From contig JAPSFS010000002.1 in NCBI GenBank assembly GCA_035063785.1, positions 62,001 to 126,000 on the forward strand: a stretch of 64,000 bases of DNA, in the 5' to 3' direction. The stretch comes from Comamonas_C sp026954015. Its GTDB lineage: Bacteria > Pseudomonadota > Gammaproteobacteria > Burkholderiales > Burkholderiaceae_C. Positions 43,916-52,631 of this stretch are shown here, in pieces; positions within the stretch are counted from its first letter, which is position 1; each line of letters starts with the position of its first letter. The position numbers were made by a program, and so were the translations under genes. The notes under the pieces were generated by a model. The model did no database searches and was not told where the DNA came from. It was given only the letters and a program-made list of their open reading frames with translations.

Positions 43916-44692
43916 TCAGTCCTTGAGCTTTTGTTGGGCGTAGGTTTGTTGTAGCACCACGAGCGTCGACGGCTTGCGCCCGTATGCGAGGGCGGTGATG
44001 CGGTAGACCACGTTGGGCGTGAGGTTCAGGGGCAGCAGGTTGGGGGGCGAATCCGGAACCAGCCCGGAGTTTTTGCTGCTCTCGTCGTAGGGCAGTACCT
44101 CGATCCAGTACCAGCCGCCTCTATCGGCCGCGCTGGTGTCGACGAGGATGGGGTTGAGCGGGCCGCCTGCGGTGGTGTTCGTTGCCCCGGTGTATTGACC
44201 GTAGCGTGCCCCGACCGGGGTACCGGTGACAGGCGTCATCTGCTCGAGGGTGGGGCCTTTGGCAGCGTCGTGGTTGTTCCAGAAATCCTGCTTGTCAGCA
44301 CGTTTGGCGCACACGCCGTCCTGGCACTTGGTGATGGGGGCAACAGAGCTGAGCCCCCCCAGCAGGGGGCCGATGTCCTTGGCCTCCAGAGGGAACTGGA
44401 CGGTGGTGAAGCGGCAAATCTTTCCGCCGCTCGGGTCGGGGCTGGGTGGCGTGCAGACGCTGCCGTCGGCCTTTTCACCGCGGATATCCAGCTCGGCGTC
44501 CTGCAGCAGCGCTTGCGCGGCTTCGAAGGCGCGTTGGTAGTCGGCGTCATTGCCCACCACCAGTTCATTGAACAGCGCCGTGCGCGCGGCCCACAGTGCT
44601 AGCAGCATCGAGAGCATCACGAAGACGATGACCACGAACAGCGCGACACCGCGCTCGCGCTTTGCCGGGTGATGGGAGGTACGAGGTGCCAT
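43916..44692 (-). CDS. pilX: PilX-like minor pilin
   Basis: The 258-residue protein has a prepilin-like start RERGVALFVVIVFVMLSMLLALWAARTAL, with no Glu at +5, which is characteristic of PilX. A long C-terminal domain with a Cys-containing central loop (TKCQDGVCAKRADKQD) follows. PilX helps prime pilus assembly and works with PilY1. It is 12 nt after pilW and 88 nt before pilY1. The low-complexity middle is variable among homologues, so only the N-terminus and context define it. Confidence 0.82.
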   Translation of the reverse strand: MAPRTSHHPAKRERGVALFVVIVFVMLSMLLALWAARTALFNELVVGNDADYQRAFEAAQALLQDAELDIRGEKADGSVCTPPSPDPSGGKICRFTTVQFPLEAKDIGPLLGGLSSVAPITKCQDGVCAKRADKQDFWNNHDAAKGPTLEQMTPVTGTPVGARYGQYTGATNTTAGGPLNPILVDTSAADRGGWYWIEVLPYDESSKNSGLVPDSPPNLLPLNLTPNVVYRITALAYGRKPSTLVVLQQTYAQQKLKD

Positions 44693-44704
44693 GGTGTTTT
44701 CTCT

Positions 44705-45634
44705 TCAGAGCACGGAGCCTATCGCGCCCTGGCTGCGCAACTGGAAGACGTTGCGAAACACGATATGCATGCGCCGCGCGCGCACGCCAGTGAGCGTGGT
44801 CATGTTCACCGCGGTGATGCCGTCGCAATCGAGGTAGCTACTGCCTGCGGGCATGTCGATGGGCTCGGTACCATAGAGCACCAGGCAGACCTGTACGGCC
44901 TGCACCCGGCTCCAGTCACTGCCGACCGCGGCCGCGCTGACGTACTGGAGCTTGGGATCCCCGGGTGCGCTGTTGTCCTGCAGGAGGTAGCGCACCTGGA
45001 AATTCGCTACGTTCTGGACGATGGGTTGGGGTGCGGCGGCGGTGTCGTTGCCGCCGCAGCGCAGCTCGCTGCCGCTGAGTGCGAACAGGTTCTCGATGCG
45101 TTCATCGGTGTTGGCATCTGCCGGGCCACCCAGGCAGTTGCGCGACAGCGCTTGATCAATGGCGGCACCGTAGACCGGCTCCTTGTAACGCCGGTAGCCC
45201 ACGTCAAGCGTGGTGTCGGTTCCTCCGAGCGTGTCTGTGGCTGGCGTGAACGGCAGCCCTCCGCCGGAGGCTTCCGCGACGGTCTCGAACGCGACCGGCG
45301 CAATTTCCGGGTCGGCGGCTGCCGCACCGGTCGAGTCCAGGTTGAGGTAAAGCGACCCTGCCTGACGTACCTGCAGGCCGATAACGCGCATGGCATAGGC
45401 GGCTTGCTGCTGAATTTCGCTTGCATCGCTGACTGTGCCCGACACACCGCGCGAGACCATCAGCGCGCCCATGGCCACCGCGACGACGAGCAGCCCGATG
45501 GCCAGGCCCACCATCAATTCGATCAATGTCACACCACGTTGCGTGTGCGCGCGGTGTTTCGTGGTTGGCCGGGGGGCGGTAGCGTCGCTAAAGTTGCGGT
45601 TGCGCAGTGCTGTGTTTTGGGCAGTCACCGTCAT
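44705..45634 (-). CDS. pilW: PilW-like minor pilin
   Basis: The 309-residue pre-pilin shows QRGVTLIELMVGLAIGLLVVAVAMGALMVSRG with Glu5, then the long globular region and the closing RRMHIVFRNVFQLRS seen in PilW. ATG 45634 is chosen because it overlaps the pilV stop (ATGA); upstream in-frame TTG is unlikely. PilW is a core minor pilin of the priming complex with PilV and PilX. Confidence 0.88.
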   Translation of the reverse strand: MTVTAQNTALRNRNFSDATAPRPTTKHRAHTQRGVTLIELMVGLAIGLLVVAVAMGALMVSRGVSGTVSDASEIQQQAAYAMRVIGLQVRQAGSLYLNLDSTGAAAADPEIAPVAFETVAEASGGGLPFTPATDTLGGTDTTLDVGYRRYKEPVYGAAIDQALSRNCLGGPADANTDERIENLFALSGSELRCGGNDTAAAPQPIVQNVANFQVRYLLQDNSAPGDPKLQYVSAAAVGSDWSRVQAVQVCLVLYGTEPIDMPAGSSYLDCDGITAVNMTTLTGVRARRMHIVFRNVFQLRSQGAIGSVL

Positions 45635-46287
45635 GCTCCAGGGCAAAAATATTGGAAGACACCGCCGCTTTCATACGGAGCACAGCGTGCGGCGATGGGG
45701 AGATATTGCAACTGGCAATTTCGGCCGGACGGACAGGTTGCGTCCGTTGCCGCCGCTCCCGCGCTCAGGCTGCCGTCGGCCGCGCGGACCTGCGTCGCGT
45801 CGGTATTCGCGCGGTCCGTGGCGATGAGATCGTCGCGTTCATTCTCGCGCCAGCTGACCATGACGCCGAGCAGCCGCCGATTGCCCGTTGCTGCATTCTC
45901 ACTGCTGGCCTCAAAAATGTTGGCCTGCCCGAGCGGAAGCGTGTTGGTGACCGCCTGCTTCCATGTCCGAAGATCGTAAGCAGCCAATTCCGTGCGCGTG
46001 CACAGGTTGGTGGCGCAGTCCTTGCCGGTGGGTGGCGTGCTCGCGAACGCCGAGACATAGGCGCCAGGATCGGCCAGTGCGTTCGGACTGGTGCGTATGC
46101 GCTCACCCAGATCTTCGATGAGCCGGATGGCCTGTGCGCGGCGCACGGTGGTTTGCGTGTCCGCGAGCGTGCGCATTTGCACACCCAGGATACCCAGAAT
46201 GCCCAAGGCGGTGACGACGACGGCGATCAGCGATTCGATCAGCGTGATGCCGTGCTGGCGGTGAGCGGAGGATGGGGTTGTTGGCAT
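45631..46287 (-). CDS. pilV: PilV-like minor pilin
   Basis: The 218-residue pre-pilin has HGITLIESLIAVVVTALGILGILGVQMRTL, the PilV N-terminal signature with GxxxIES, and several cysteines in the globular part. ATG 46287 is preferred to GTG 46302, which overlaps the preceding gene. It is coupled to pilW through a 4-nt overlap. Confidence 0.85.
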   Translation of the reverse strand: MPTTPSSAHRQHGITLIESLIAVVVTALGILGILGVQMRTLADTQTTVRRAQAIRLIEDLGERIRTSPNALADPGAYVSAFASTPPTGKDCATNLCTRTELAAYDLRTWKQAVTNTLPLGQANIFEASSENAATGNRRLLGVMVSWRENERDDLIATDRANTDATQVRAADGSLSAGAAATDATCPSGRNCQLQYLPIAARCAPYESGGVFQYFCPGA

Positions 46288-46295
46288 GGTGGTGT

Positions 46296-46883
46296 TCAGC
46301 ACGGTGGAGTGGTGGTGATATGGACGCGACCGCCAGCGCTCGTGCAGACGCCGCGCGCGGCAGGATCACTGACGCTTTTGCCTGCGGGCACCACGCTGAA
46401 TCCCGGGAATGCGCCGTCAACCAATCCCCACCGGTTGAACTTGATGCTCGCAACGCTCGTGGACCGGGTGATTTCCACTTTTGCCGGGGCGTCGAAACGC
46501 TGGAGTACCGGCTCGGTTGCACCGCAGGTACCGTTACCGTTGGTGTCTTCGCAGACAAACCAGCCGCAATCCCAGTTGTCTGCGCCTGTGGCGGTAGTAC
46601 AGCCATTGGTGTTATTGGGAAGTTTCTGCAGCGCCACGTTCCCACCGCGCTTGATGGCTTCGGAGCGTGCGAAATAGATCGTGTCCTTGAGCTGTTCGCT
46701 GGTTTGCGATGATTGCCAGCGCTCCATCAAGGAACTGAAGCTGGGTGCGGCCAGTGACATCAATACAGCCAGAATGGCGATCGTGATCAAGAGCTCGACA
46801 GCAGTGAACCCTCGGCAAGGCCGCGGGCGGGCTGTCGGTGGCGGAGGCGTGCGCCGGGTGTGGGCTAGAGGGCGGTACGGCAT
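46296..46883 (-). CDS. GspH/FimT-family pseudopilin (FimU-like)
   Basis: This 195-residue protein leads the minor pilin operon. CRGFTAVELLITIAILAVLMSLAAPSFSSLMERW is a GspH/FimT prepilin start; FARSEAIKRGGNVAL is the family's helix end, and three internal cysteines plus one terminal cysteine are present. FimU is its likely role in the priming complex. The leader before the cleavage site is long and Pro/Arg-rich, so a downstream start is possible, but no better one is seen. TAGTAT lies 6 nt before its ATG on the minus strand. Confidence 0.85.
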   Translation of the reverse strand: MPYRPLAHTRRTPPPPTARPRPCRGFTAVELLITIAILAVLMSLAAPSFSSLMERWQSSQTSEQLKDTIYFARSEAIKRGGNVALQKLPNNTNGCTTATGADNWDCGWFVCEDTNGNGTCGATEPVLQRFDAPAKVEITRSTSVASIKFNRWGLVDGAFPGFSVVPAGKSVSDPAARGVCTSAGGRVHITTTPPC

Positions 46884-47024
46884 GCGCCGATACTAGGCGC
46901 ACCGGTTCGGGAATGCCGCTTGTAAGTGGATGTATGGCTGGAAACGAGCGATGAACGGTGCGCTTCGGGGCCGAGCGGAGCTGGATGTTGCTCCCGGGTG
47001 GGTGCTGGAAGGCCGGAGAATGCG

Positions 47025-48323
47025 CTAGCGCGAATCGCTGTTCTTGCGCAGAAAGAGGCGTTGGATCGAATGCGCCGTCTGGCTGCGCCCTTCCGCATCC
47101 CCCGCGTGCAGTTCCGTCATCGCCCCATGCAGCATCTTCTGCGTGATGCCCCGGCTCAAGGCTTCGAGCACGGCCTCGATGTCCTCGCCCTTGGCCAGGC
47201 GTTTGCGCGCGCGGGCGAGTTCGAGGGCGCGCCATTCGTCGGCCTGCGCATTGAGCTGGCGGATCAGCGGCACCACGCCGCCTTCGGGGTCGCGCTGGTC
47301 GAGCCAGTGCATGAAGCTTTGCACGCCCGCGTCGACGATGGCTTCGGCCTGCGTGACAGCGGCCTCGCGCTGGGCCTGGCCGGTCTGCACCACGCTTGCG
47401 AGGTCGTCCACGGTGTAGAGGTAGACGTCGGGCAGTTGCTTCACTTCGGGCTCGATGTCGCGCGGCACGGCCAGATCGACCATGAAGATGGGGCGGTGGC
47501 GGCGTTTTTTCAGCGCGCGCTCGACCGCGCCCAGGCCGATGATGGGCAGGGTGCTGGCGGTGCTGCTCACCACCGCGTCGAATTCGTGCAGGTGCTCGGG
47601 CAGGTCAGCAAGGGGCATCACGCTCGCGCCCAGGCGCTTGGCGACTCTTTCGCCGCGCTCCATCGTGCGGTTGGCGATGGTCATCTGGCGCGGATTTCTG
47701 GCGGCGAAGTGCGTGGCGCACAGTTCCACCATGTCGCCCGCGCCGACGAAGAGCACGCGGATCTGGCCCAGGTCTTCGAAGAGCTGGCCCGCCAGGCGCA
47801 CTGCGGCGGCGGCCATGCTGATGCTGTGCGCGCCGATGTCGGTGCTGGAGCGCACCTCCTTGGCAACGGCGAAGCTGCGCTGAAACAGCTGGTTGAGCGT
47901 GGTGCCGAGTGCGCCTGCGCCCTCGGCGGCGCGCACCGCGTTCTTCATCTGGCCGAGGATTTGCGCCTCTCCCAGCACCATGGAATCGAGCCCGCTGGCG
48001 ACGCGAAACGCATGGCGCGCGGCGTCGTCGCCCTGCAGCAGGTAGGCGTGCGGGCGCAGCAGCGCGGGGCTCACGCCACCGTTGGCGGCAAGCCAGTTGA
48101 GCGTGTGTTCCAGCGCCACCTGGTCGGCGGCGCAATACACCTCGGTGCGGTTGCAGGTGGATAGGATGGCGCTTTCGACCGCGGGGTGGCGGTTGCCCGC
48201 GACGGTGAACGACTGGCGCAGGCCCTGCAGCGTGGGCGCGATCTGGTCGAGCGCGAACGCGAAACGGCCCCGCAGATCCAGTGGAGCCGTATGGTGGTTG
48301 ATGCCCAACGCCCAGACTGCCAT
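47025..48323 (-). CDS. hemA: Glutamyl-tRNA reductase HemA
   Basis: HemA reduces Glu-tRNA(Glu) to glutamate-1-semialdehyde, the first committed step of tetrapyrrole synthesis by the C5 pathway. The 432-residue protein has LGINHHTAPLDLRGR at the N-terminus and the catalytic cysteine C57 in LSTCNRTEVY. The NADPH-binding VLFVGAGDMVELCATHF is near residue 190. The ATG has no Shine-Dalgarno, and TATAAT ends only 8 nt upstream. In many relatives hemA directly precedes prfA; here the pilin operon lies between. Confidence 0.96.
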   Translation of the reverse strand: MAVWALGINHHTAPLDLRGRFAFALDQIAPTLQGLRQSFTVAGNRHPAVESAILSTCNRTEVYCAADQVALEHTLNWLAANGGVSPALLRPHAYLLQGDDAARHAFRVASGLDSMVLGEAQILGQMKNAVRAAEGAGALGTTLNQLFQRSFAVAKEVRSSTDIGAHSISMAAAAVRLAGQLFEDLGQIRVLFVGAGDMVELCATHFAARNPRQMTIANRTMERGERVAKRLGASVMPLADLPEHLHEFDAVVSSTASTLPIIGLGAVERALKKRRHRPIFMVDLAVPRDIEPEVKQLPDVYLYTVDDLASVVQTGQAQREAAVTQAEAIVDAGVQSFMHWLDQRDPEGGVVPLIRQLNAQADEWRALELARARKRLAKGEDIEAVLEALSRGITQKMLHGAMTELHAGDAEGRSQTAHSIQRLFLRKNSDSR

Positions 48324-48331
48324 GGGGTGCG

Positions 48332-48337
48332 ATTATA
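48332..48337 (-). promoter_or_regulatory. TATAAT -10 element just before hemA
   Basis: On the minus strand TATAATCGCACCCC runs straight into the hemA ATG, leaving 8 nt. A transcript from it would be leaderless or nearly so. Confidence 0.55.
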
Positions 48338-48360
48338 AAATTGATATCGCGAGCGTGCCC

Positions 48361-48636
48361 ATGCCGTTCTTGACCGCCATCAACCACCTGCTGAATTTCC
48401 TGGCGCCCGCCCTGGTGGTGGCGCTGCTGCTGGTGGCGACGAGCCATGTTTTCATGCGAAAACTGGCCCAACCGCGCGGCTGGCTTGCGCCGATAGCTCT
48501 GCTTTTTGTGGTGGGTTGTGCGGTGCTGGCACTGGGCGTGGCGCTGCTGGGCAGCGACGGGCGCATGCTGACCTACACCGCGCTGGTGCTGGTGTGCGCC
48601 AGCGTGCGGTGGGTGGAACTGAGAGCCTGGCGCTGA
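48361..48636 (+). CDS. Small membrane protein of unknown function
   Basis: A 91-residue ORF with three hydrophobic segments (FLAPALVVALLLVATSHVF, LAPIALLFVVGCAVLALGVALLG, MLTYTALVLVCASVRWV) is divergent from hemA and convergent with ugpQ; its stop directly abuts that gene's stop. A TATAAA-like sequence precedes it. I recognise no named family. Coding is supported by the membrane-protein pattern and the neat fit between neighbours. An inner-membrane location is inferred. Confidence 0.65.
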   Translation: MPFLTAINHLLNFLAPALVVALLLVATSHVFMRKLAQPRGWLAPIALLFVVGCAVLALGVALLGSDGRMLTYTALVLVCASVRWVELRAWR

Positions 48637-49383
48637 TCAACCCGCCGGGCAGAATGCATCCACCCGGTCGGTGATGATGCCGTCGGTGCCCAGGGCGATC
48701 AGGCGCTCGGCGGTGGGCGTGTCGTTGACGGTGTAGCTCAGCATGCGCAGGCCGGCGGCGCGGGCGGCGGCGACGGTCGTGGCGCTCCAGAGTGCGTGGT
48801 TGCAGACGACGGCGCTGCACCCAAGTTTGCGTGCAAGGTCGAGCCACGCTGGGTCGGGCTGGTCGAGCAGCAGGCCGCGCGGCAGCAGTGGCGCGGCTTC
48901 TTGCGCGCCGGTGAGCGCCTGCGGGTCGAACGAGGTGAGCAGCGGCGGCACGCGCTGGCCGTGCCAGAGCTCACTCGCCAGCGCCGCGACGGCGCGACCG
49001 GTGGCGAGCGCGGTGCCGGGCGTGGGCTTGATCTCGATGTTCAGGTGTAGGCCGTTGGCGATGCACCAGCGGGCGACGAGCGCGAGCGTGGGCAGCGGCT
49101 CGCCGGCGTAGGCGCGCGAGTGCCAGCTGCCGGCGTCCAGCTGCGAGAGCGCGGTCCACGGCTGTTCGCCCGCGTTGCCCTGGCCGGTGGTGGTGCGCGC
49201 AAGCTCGGTGTCGTGCATCAGCAATACCACGCCGTCGCTGGAGAGCTTGGCGTCGCATTCGAACATGCGCCAGCCGTGCTGCGCGCCCAGGCGAAAAGCC
49301 GCCAGGGTGTTTTCGGGCGCGAGCTTGCCCGCGCCGCGGTGCGCGATCCAGAAGGGGTAAGGCCAGGGGGTGGGGGCGTTCAC
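48637..49383 (-). CDS. ugpQ: Glycerophosphodiester phosphodiesterase UgpQ
   Basis: UgpQ cleaves glycerophosphodiesters to sn-glycerol-3-phosphate and an alcohol in the cytoplasm. The 248-residue TIM-barrel protein has AHRGAGKLAPENTLAAF at the start, ECDAKLSSDGVVLLMHD and a C-terminal TDGIITDRVD. GTG 49383 overlaps the stop of the VOC gene (GTGA). It is the last gene of the ugp operon, so substrate import and hydrolysis are joined. Confidence 0.93.
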   Translation of the reverse strand: MNAPTPWPYPFWIAHRGAGKLAPENTLAAFRLGAQHGWRMFECDAKLSSDGVVLLMHDTELARTTTGQGNAGEQPWTALSQLDAGSWHSRAYAGEPLPTLALVARWCIANGLHLNIEIKPTPGTALATGRAVAALASELWHGQRVPPLLTSFDPQALTGAQEAAPLLPRGLLLDQPDPAWLDLARKLGCSAVVCNHALWSATTVAAARAAGLRMLSYTVNDTPTAERLIALGTDGIITDRVDAFCPAG

Positions 49384-49736
49384 AGCGGTTCTCCAAACTT
49401 GAGCAGGTTGCCGTGCGGGTCTGTCACGTACAGCTCGCGCATGCCCCAGGCGCGCTCGGCGGGTGCGGGCAGCGCCAGGCCGCGGCGGGCGAAGTCGGCG
49501 TACAGGGCGCGCGTGTCGCCGCGCACGTAGCACGAGGTCTGCTCGGCGATGGCGCGGTCGGGGCAACGCCAGAAGTGGATTTCGCAGCCGTCGCGGGCGA
49601 CGATGAGGTAGTCGCCGGTGCGCAGCTGTTCGGCAAAGCCCAGCCGCTGGGCGTAGAAGGCGGCGCTCTCGGCGATGTCGAGCGAGGCCAGCACGGGCAC
49701 GGTGGAGCGGATCAAGGAGGCAGCCGGTGAATTCAT
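49380..49736 (-). CDS. VOC/glyoxalase-fold protein
   Basis: The 118-residue protein has the paired beta-alpha-beta-beta-beta layout of the vicinal oxygen chelate/bleomycin-resistance group. VPVLASLDIAESAAFYAQRLGF at the start, CEIHFWRC and RELYVTDPHGNLLKFGE at the end carry the usual metal or ligand residues. Its activity cannot be predicted. It lies between ugpC and ugpQ and overlaps ugpQ, so it is part of the operon. A repeat copy lies directly upstream. Confidence 0.82.
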   Translation of the reverse strand: MNSPAASLIRSTVPVLASLDIAESAAFYAQRLGFAEQLRTGDYLIVARDGCEIHFWRCPDRAIAEQTSCYVRGDTRALYADFARRGLALPAPAERAWGMRELYVTDPHGNLLKFGEPL

Positions 49737-49740
49737 GGTC

Positions 49741-49785
49741 AAATCGGGCTCCAGCGTCCACCCATCAAGCGCATGCAGCTATCAA
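49741..49785 (-). repeat. Dispersed palindromic repeat, inverted copy
   Basis: Read on the minus strand: TGATAGCTGCATGCGCTTGA, then TGGGTGGACGCTGGAGCCC, then GATTT. It matches copy 5 at 38565 almost throughout. It is the only copy in reverse orientation and fills the ugpC-VOC gap. Confidence 0.65.
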
Positions 49786-49798
49786 AAAAGGATTTTCG

Positions 49799-50821
49799 TC
49801 AGCCTTCGATGCGCTGCCCTGTGGCCTGGTCGAAGCCGTGCACGCGGTCTTCCAGCGGCAGGACGTGCAGTGTCTGGCCGAGCGCGGGTGGGGTTTCCGT
49901 CTCCTGCATGCGCACGATCATGCCCTGGCCCTGGGCGCCGCCCAGGCGGCCGTGGATGAGGCGCTCGGCGCCCAGCATTTCCACGGTTTCCACCAGCACT
50001 TCCCAGCCGCCGGAATCCGCCACGCGCAGATGCTCGGGGCGTATGCCCAGCAGCACGCCTTCGCGCACGCCCTGCACATCCTTGAGCAGGTTCATGGGTG
50101 GCGCGCCGATGAAGCTCGCGACGAAGGTGGTGGCAGGGCGGTGGTAGACCTCCTCGGGCGTGCCGAACTGCTCCATGCGGCCGGCGTTCATGACGATCAT
50201 GCGCTGGGCGAGCGTCATCGCCTCGACCTGGTCGTGCGTGACGAACAGGCTGGTGATGCCCAGCTCGCGGTGGAGTTTTTCGATTTCCAGCCGGGTCTGC
50301 GCGCGCAGCTTGGCGTCCAGGTTGGACAGCGGCTCGTCGAACAGGAAGACCTGCGGCTGGCGCACGATGGCGCGGCCCATGGCCACGCGCTGGCGCTGCC
50401 CGCCCGAGAGCTCGCGCGGCTTGCGCGCGAGCAGCCCGCCCAGCTCGAGGATCTTGGCCGCCTTGTCCACGCGCTGGCGGATTTCGTCGATCGGCACCTT
50501 CTTGATCTTCAGGCCATAGGCCATGTTGTCGAACACGCTCATGTGCGGGTAGAGCGCGTAGTTCTGGAACACCATGGCGATGTCGCGCGCGGCCGGCTCC
50601 AGGTCGTTCACCACGCGCTCGCCGATGCGGATGGTGCCCTCGGTGATCTCCTCCAGCCCCGCCACCATGCGCAGCAGCGTGGATTTGCCGCAGCCCGAGG
50701 GGCCGACGATGACGACGAACTCGCCGTCCGTGACGTCGGCCGTCACGCCGTGGATGACCTGGTTGGCCCTGGGGCCGATGCCGTAGCGCTTGACGACCTG
50801 GTTGAATGCGATGGCTGCCAT
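49799..50821 (-). CDS. ugpC: sn-glycerol-3-phosphate ABC transporter ATPase UgpC
   Basis: This 340-residue ABC ATPase has Walker A GPSGCGKST near residue 40, the signature LSGGQRQRVAMGRA, Walker B VFLFDEPLSNLD and a C-terminal regulatory (OB/TOBE) domain as in MalK/UgpC. Its start overlaps the ugpE stop by one base (TAATG). It energises import of glycerol-3-phosphate and glycerophosphodiesters with UgpA, UgpE and UgpB. Related sugar transporters share this layout; ugpQ nearby supports the Ugp assignment. Confidence 0.92.
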   Translation of the reverse strand: MAAIAFNQVVKRYGIGPRANQVIHGVTADVTDGEFVVIVGPSGCGKSTLLRMVAGLEEITEGTIRIGERVVNDLEPAARDIAMVFQNYALYPHMSVFDNMAYGLKIKKVPIDEIRQRVDKAAKILELGGLLARKPRELSGGQRQRVAMGRAIVRQPQVFLFDEPLSNLDAKLRAQTRLEIEKLHRELGITSLFVTHDQVEAMTLAQRMIVMNAGRMEQFGTPEEVYHRPATTFVASFIGAPPMNLLKDVQGVREGVLLGIRPEHLRVADSGGWEVLVETVEMLGAERLIHGRLGGAQGQGMIVRMQETETPPALGQTLHVLPLEDRVHGFDQATGQRIEG

Positions 50822-51669
50822 TATTTTTCCGTGTCCACGAGGCCCTTGACGAACCATTTCTGCATCAGGATGACCACCACGGCCGGAGGCACCATGGCCA
50901 GGATGGCGGTCGCCATGACGATGTTCCAGTCCACCGCCGCCTCGCCGCCGGCGAGCATGCGCTTGATGCCGATGACCACCGGGTACATGTCCTCGCTGGT
51001 GGTCATCAGGAGCGGCCACAGGTACTGGTTCCAGCCGTAGATGAACTGGATCACGAACAGCGCGGCGATGGAGGTGCGCGACAGCGGCACCAGGATGTCC
51101 TTGAAGAAGCGCAGCGGCCCGGCGCCGTCGATGCGCGCGGCCTCGGTCAGCTCGTCGGGCACGGTGAGGAAGAACTGGCGGAACAGGAAGGTGGCCGTGG
51201 CCGATGCGATCAGCGGCAGCGACAGGCCGGCGTAGCTGTTGAGCAGGCCAAGGTCGGCCACCACCTTGTAGGTGGGCAGGATGCGCACCTCCACCGGCAG
51301 CATCAGCGTCACGAAGATGGCCCAGAAGCACAGCATCCTGAAGCGAAAGCGGAAGTACACGATGGCGAACGCCGACAGCAGCGAGATCGCGATCTTGCCC
51401 ACGGTGATGAAGATGGCGACGACGAAGCTCACCCACATCATGCGCACCACGGTGGTGTTGGAGCCGAGCTTGCCCGAGCCCAGGAGCGCGTCGCGGTAGT
51501 TCTCCCACATGTGGCCGCCGGGCAGCAGCGGCATCGGCGATTGCACGATGGCCTCGGCGGTGTGGGTCGAGGCGACGAGCGCCAGATAGAGCGGAAACGC
51601 GACGATGCAGACCCCGAGGATCAGCACGGCGTGCGACAGGAAGACGAGCCAGGGGTTGCGGTCGACCAT
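50821..51669 (-). CDS. ugpE: Glycerol-3-phosphate ABC transporter permease UgpE
   Basis: The 282-residue protein has six membrane segments and the EAA loop DELTEAARIDGAGPLRFFKDILVPLS, which docks to UgpC. SAFAIVYFRFRFR and MLPVEVRILPTY match the UgpE type. It lies 2 nt after ugpA and overlaps ugpC by one base. Confidence 0.93.
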   Translation of the reverse strand: MVDRNPWLVFLSHAVLILGVCIVAFPLYLALVASTHTAEAIVQSPMPLLPGGHMWENYRDALLGSGKLGSNTTVVRMMWVSFVVAIFITVGKIAISLLSAFAIVYFRFRFRMLCFWAIFVTLMLPVEVRILPTYKVVADLGLLNSYAGLSLPLIASATATFLFRQFFLTVPDELTEAARIDGAGPLRFFKDILVPLSRTSIAALFVIQFIYGWNQYLWPLLMTTSEDMYPVVIGIKRMLAGGEAAVDWNIVMATAILAMVPPAVVVILMQKWFVKGLVDTEK

Positions 51670-51671
51670 GG

Positions 51672-52553
51672 TCAGTACTGCACTTTTTTCTCGACGTAGC
51701 GGAACTGCAGCACGGTGAGCGCGATGACGATCAGCATCAGGATGACCGATTGCGCCGCCGATCCGCCCAGGTCGAGCGCCTTGAACCCGTCCTGGTAGAC
51801 CTTGTAGACCAGGATCATCGTGGACTGGCCCGGGCCGCCCTGGGTGGCCGCGTCGATGATGCCGAAGGTGTCGAAGAAGGCATAGACGACGTTGATCACC
51901 AGCAGGAAGAAGGTGGTGGGCGAGAGCAGCGGCAGCTGGATGTTCCAGAAGCGCCGCCAGGGGCCGGCGCCGTCGATGGAAGCGGCCTCGATCAGGGCTC
52001 GGGGGATCGACTGCAGCCCCGCGAGGAAGAAGAGGAAGTTGTAGGAAATCTGCTTCCAGACCGATGCGAGCACGATCAGCGCCATCGCCTGGTTGTCGTT
52101 CATCAGGTGGTCCCACTGGTAGCCCAGCCTGCCCAGCGCGTAGGCGGCGACGCCGATCGAGGGCGAGAACAGGAACAGCCACAGCACGCCCGCGATCACC
52201 GGCGCCACGGCGTAGGGCACGATCAGCAGCGTCTTGTAGACCACGGCGAAGCGCACGATGCGGTCGGCAAAGATCGCCAGCGCCAGCGCCAGCACGATGC
52301 CGATGCCCGCCACCAGCACCGAGAACAGGGCGGTGCGCTGGAAGGAATTCAGGTAGGAGGGGTCGTCGAGCAGGTTGCGGAAGTTTTCCAGCCCGGCCCA
52401 TTCGATGCTGGTGCCGAAGGCGTCTTCCATCTGGAACGATTGCAGCACCGCCTGGGCGGCGGGCCAGAAAAAGAAGACGCCGACGATGGCCAGCTGCGGC
52501 AGCAGCAGTGCCCACGGCAGCCAGGTGGAGCGAAAACGAACCCGTTTTTCCAT
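51672..52553 (-). CDS. ugpA: Glycerol-3-phosphate ABC transporter permease UgpA
   Basis: This 293-residue permease has six membrane segments and the EAA loop RALIEAASIDGAGPWRRFWNIQLPLLSP. The N-terminus TWLPWALLLPQLAIVGVFFFWPA matches UgpA-like subunits. It pairs with UgpE to form the channel. A terminator-like hairpin separates it from ugpB, which would leave it at a lower level than the binding protein. Confidence 0.93.
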   Translation of the reverse strand: MEKRVRFRSTWLPWALLLPQLAIVGVFFFWPAAQAVLQSFQMEDAFGTSIEWAGLENFRNLLDDPSYLNSFQRTALFSVLVAGIGIVLALALAIFADRIVRFAVVYKTLLIVPYAVAPVIAGVLWLFLFSPSIGVAAYALGRLGYQWDHLMNDNQAMALIVLASVWKQISYNFLFFLAGLQSIPRALIEAASIDGAGPWRRFWNIQLPLLSPTTFFLLVINVVYAFFDTFGIIDAATQGGPGQSTMILVYKVYQDGFKALDLGGSAAQSVILMLIVIALTVLQFRYVEKKVQY

Positions 52554-52567
52554 GGCGGATACAAACG

Positions 52568-52595
52568 AAAAAGCCGCCTGCGTGCAGCAGGCGGC
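52568..52595 (-). terminator. Attenuating hairpin between ugpB and ugpA
   Basis: GCCGCCTG (52573-52580) pairs with CAGGCGGC (52588-52595), and on the minus strand the stem runs into TTTTT. Lying inside the operon, it probably ends part of the transcripts after ugpB. Confidence 0.65.
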
Positions 52596-52631
52596 GGGCG
52601 CGGGGGCCGTTGCCGGCCCCGCGCGCCTGGG

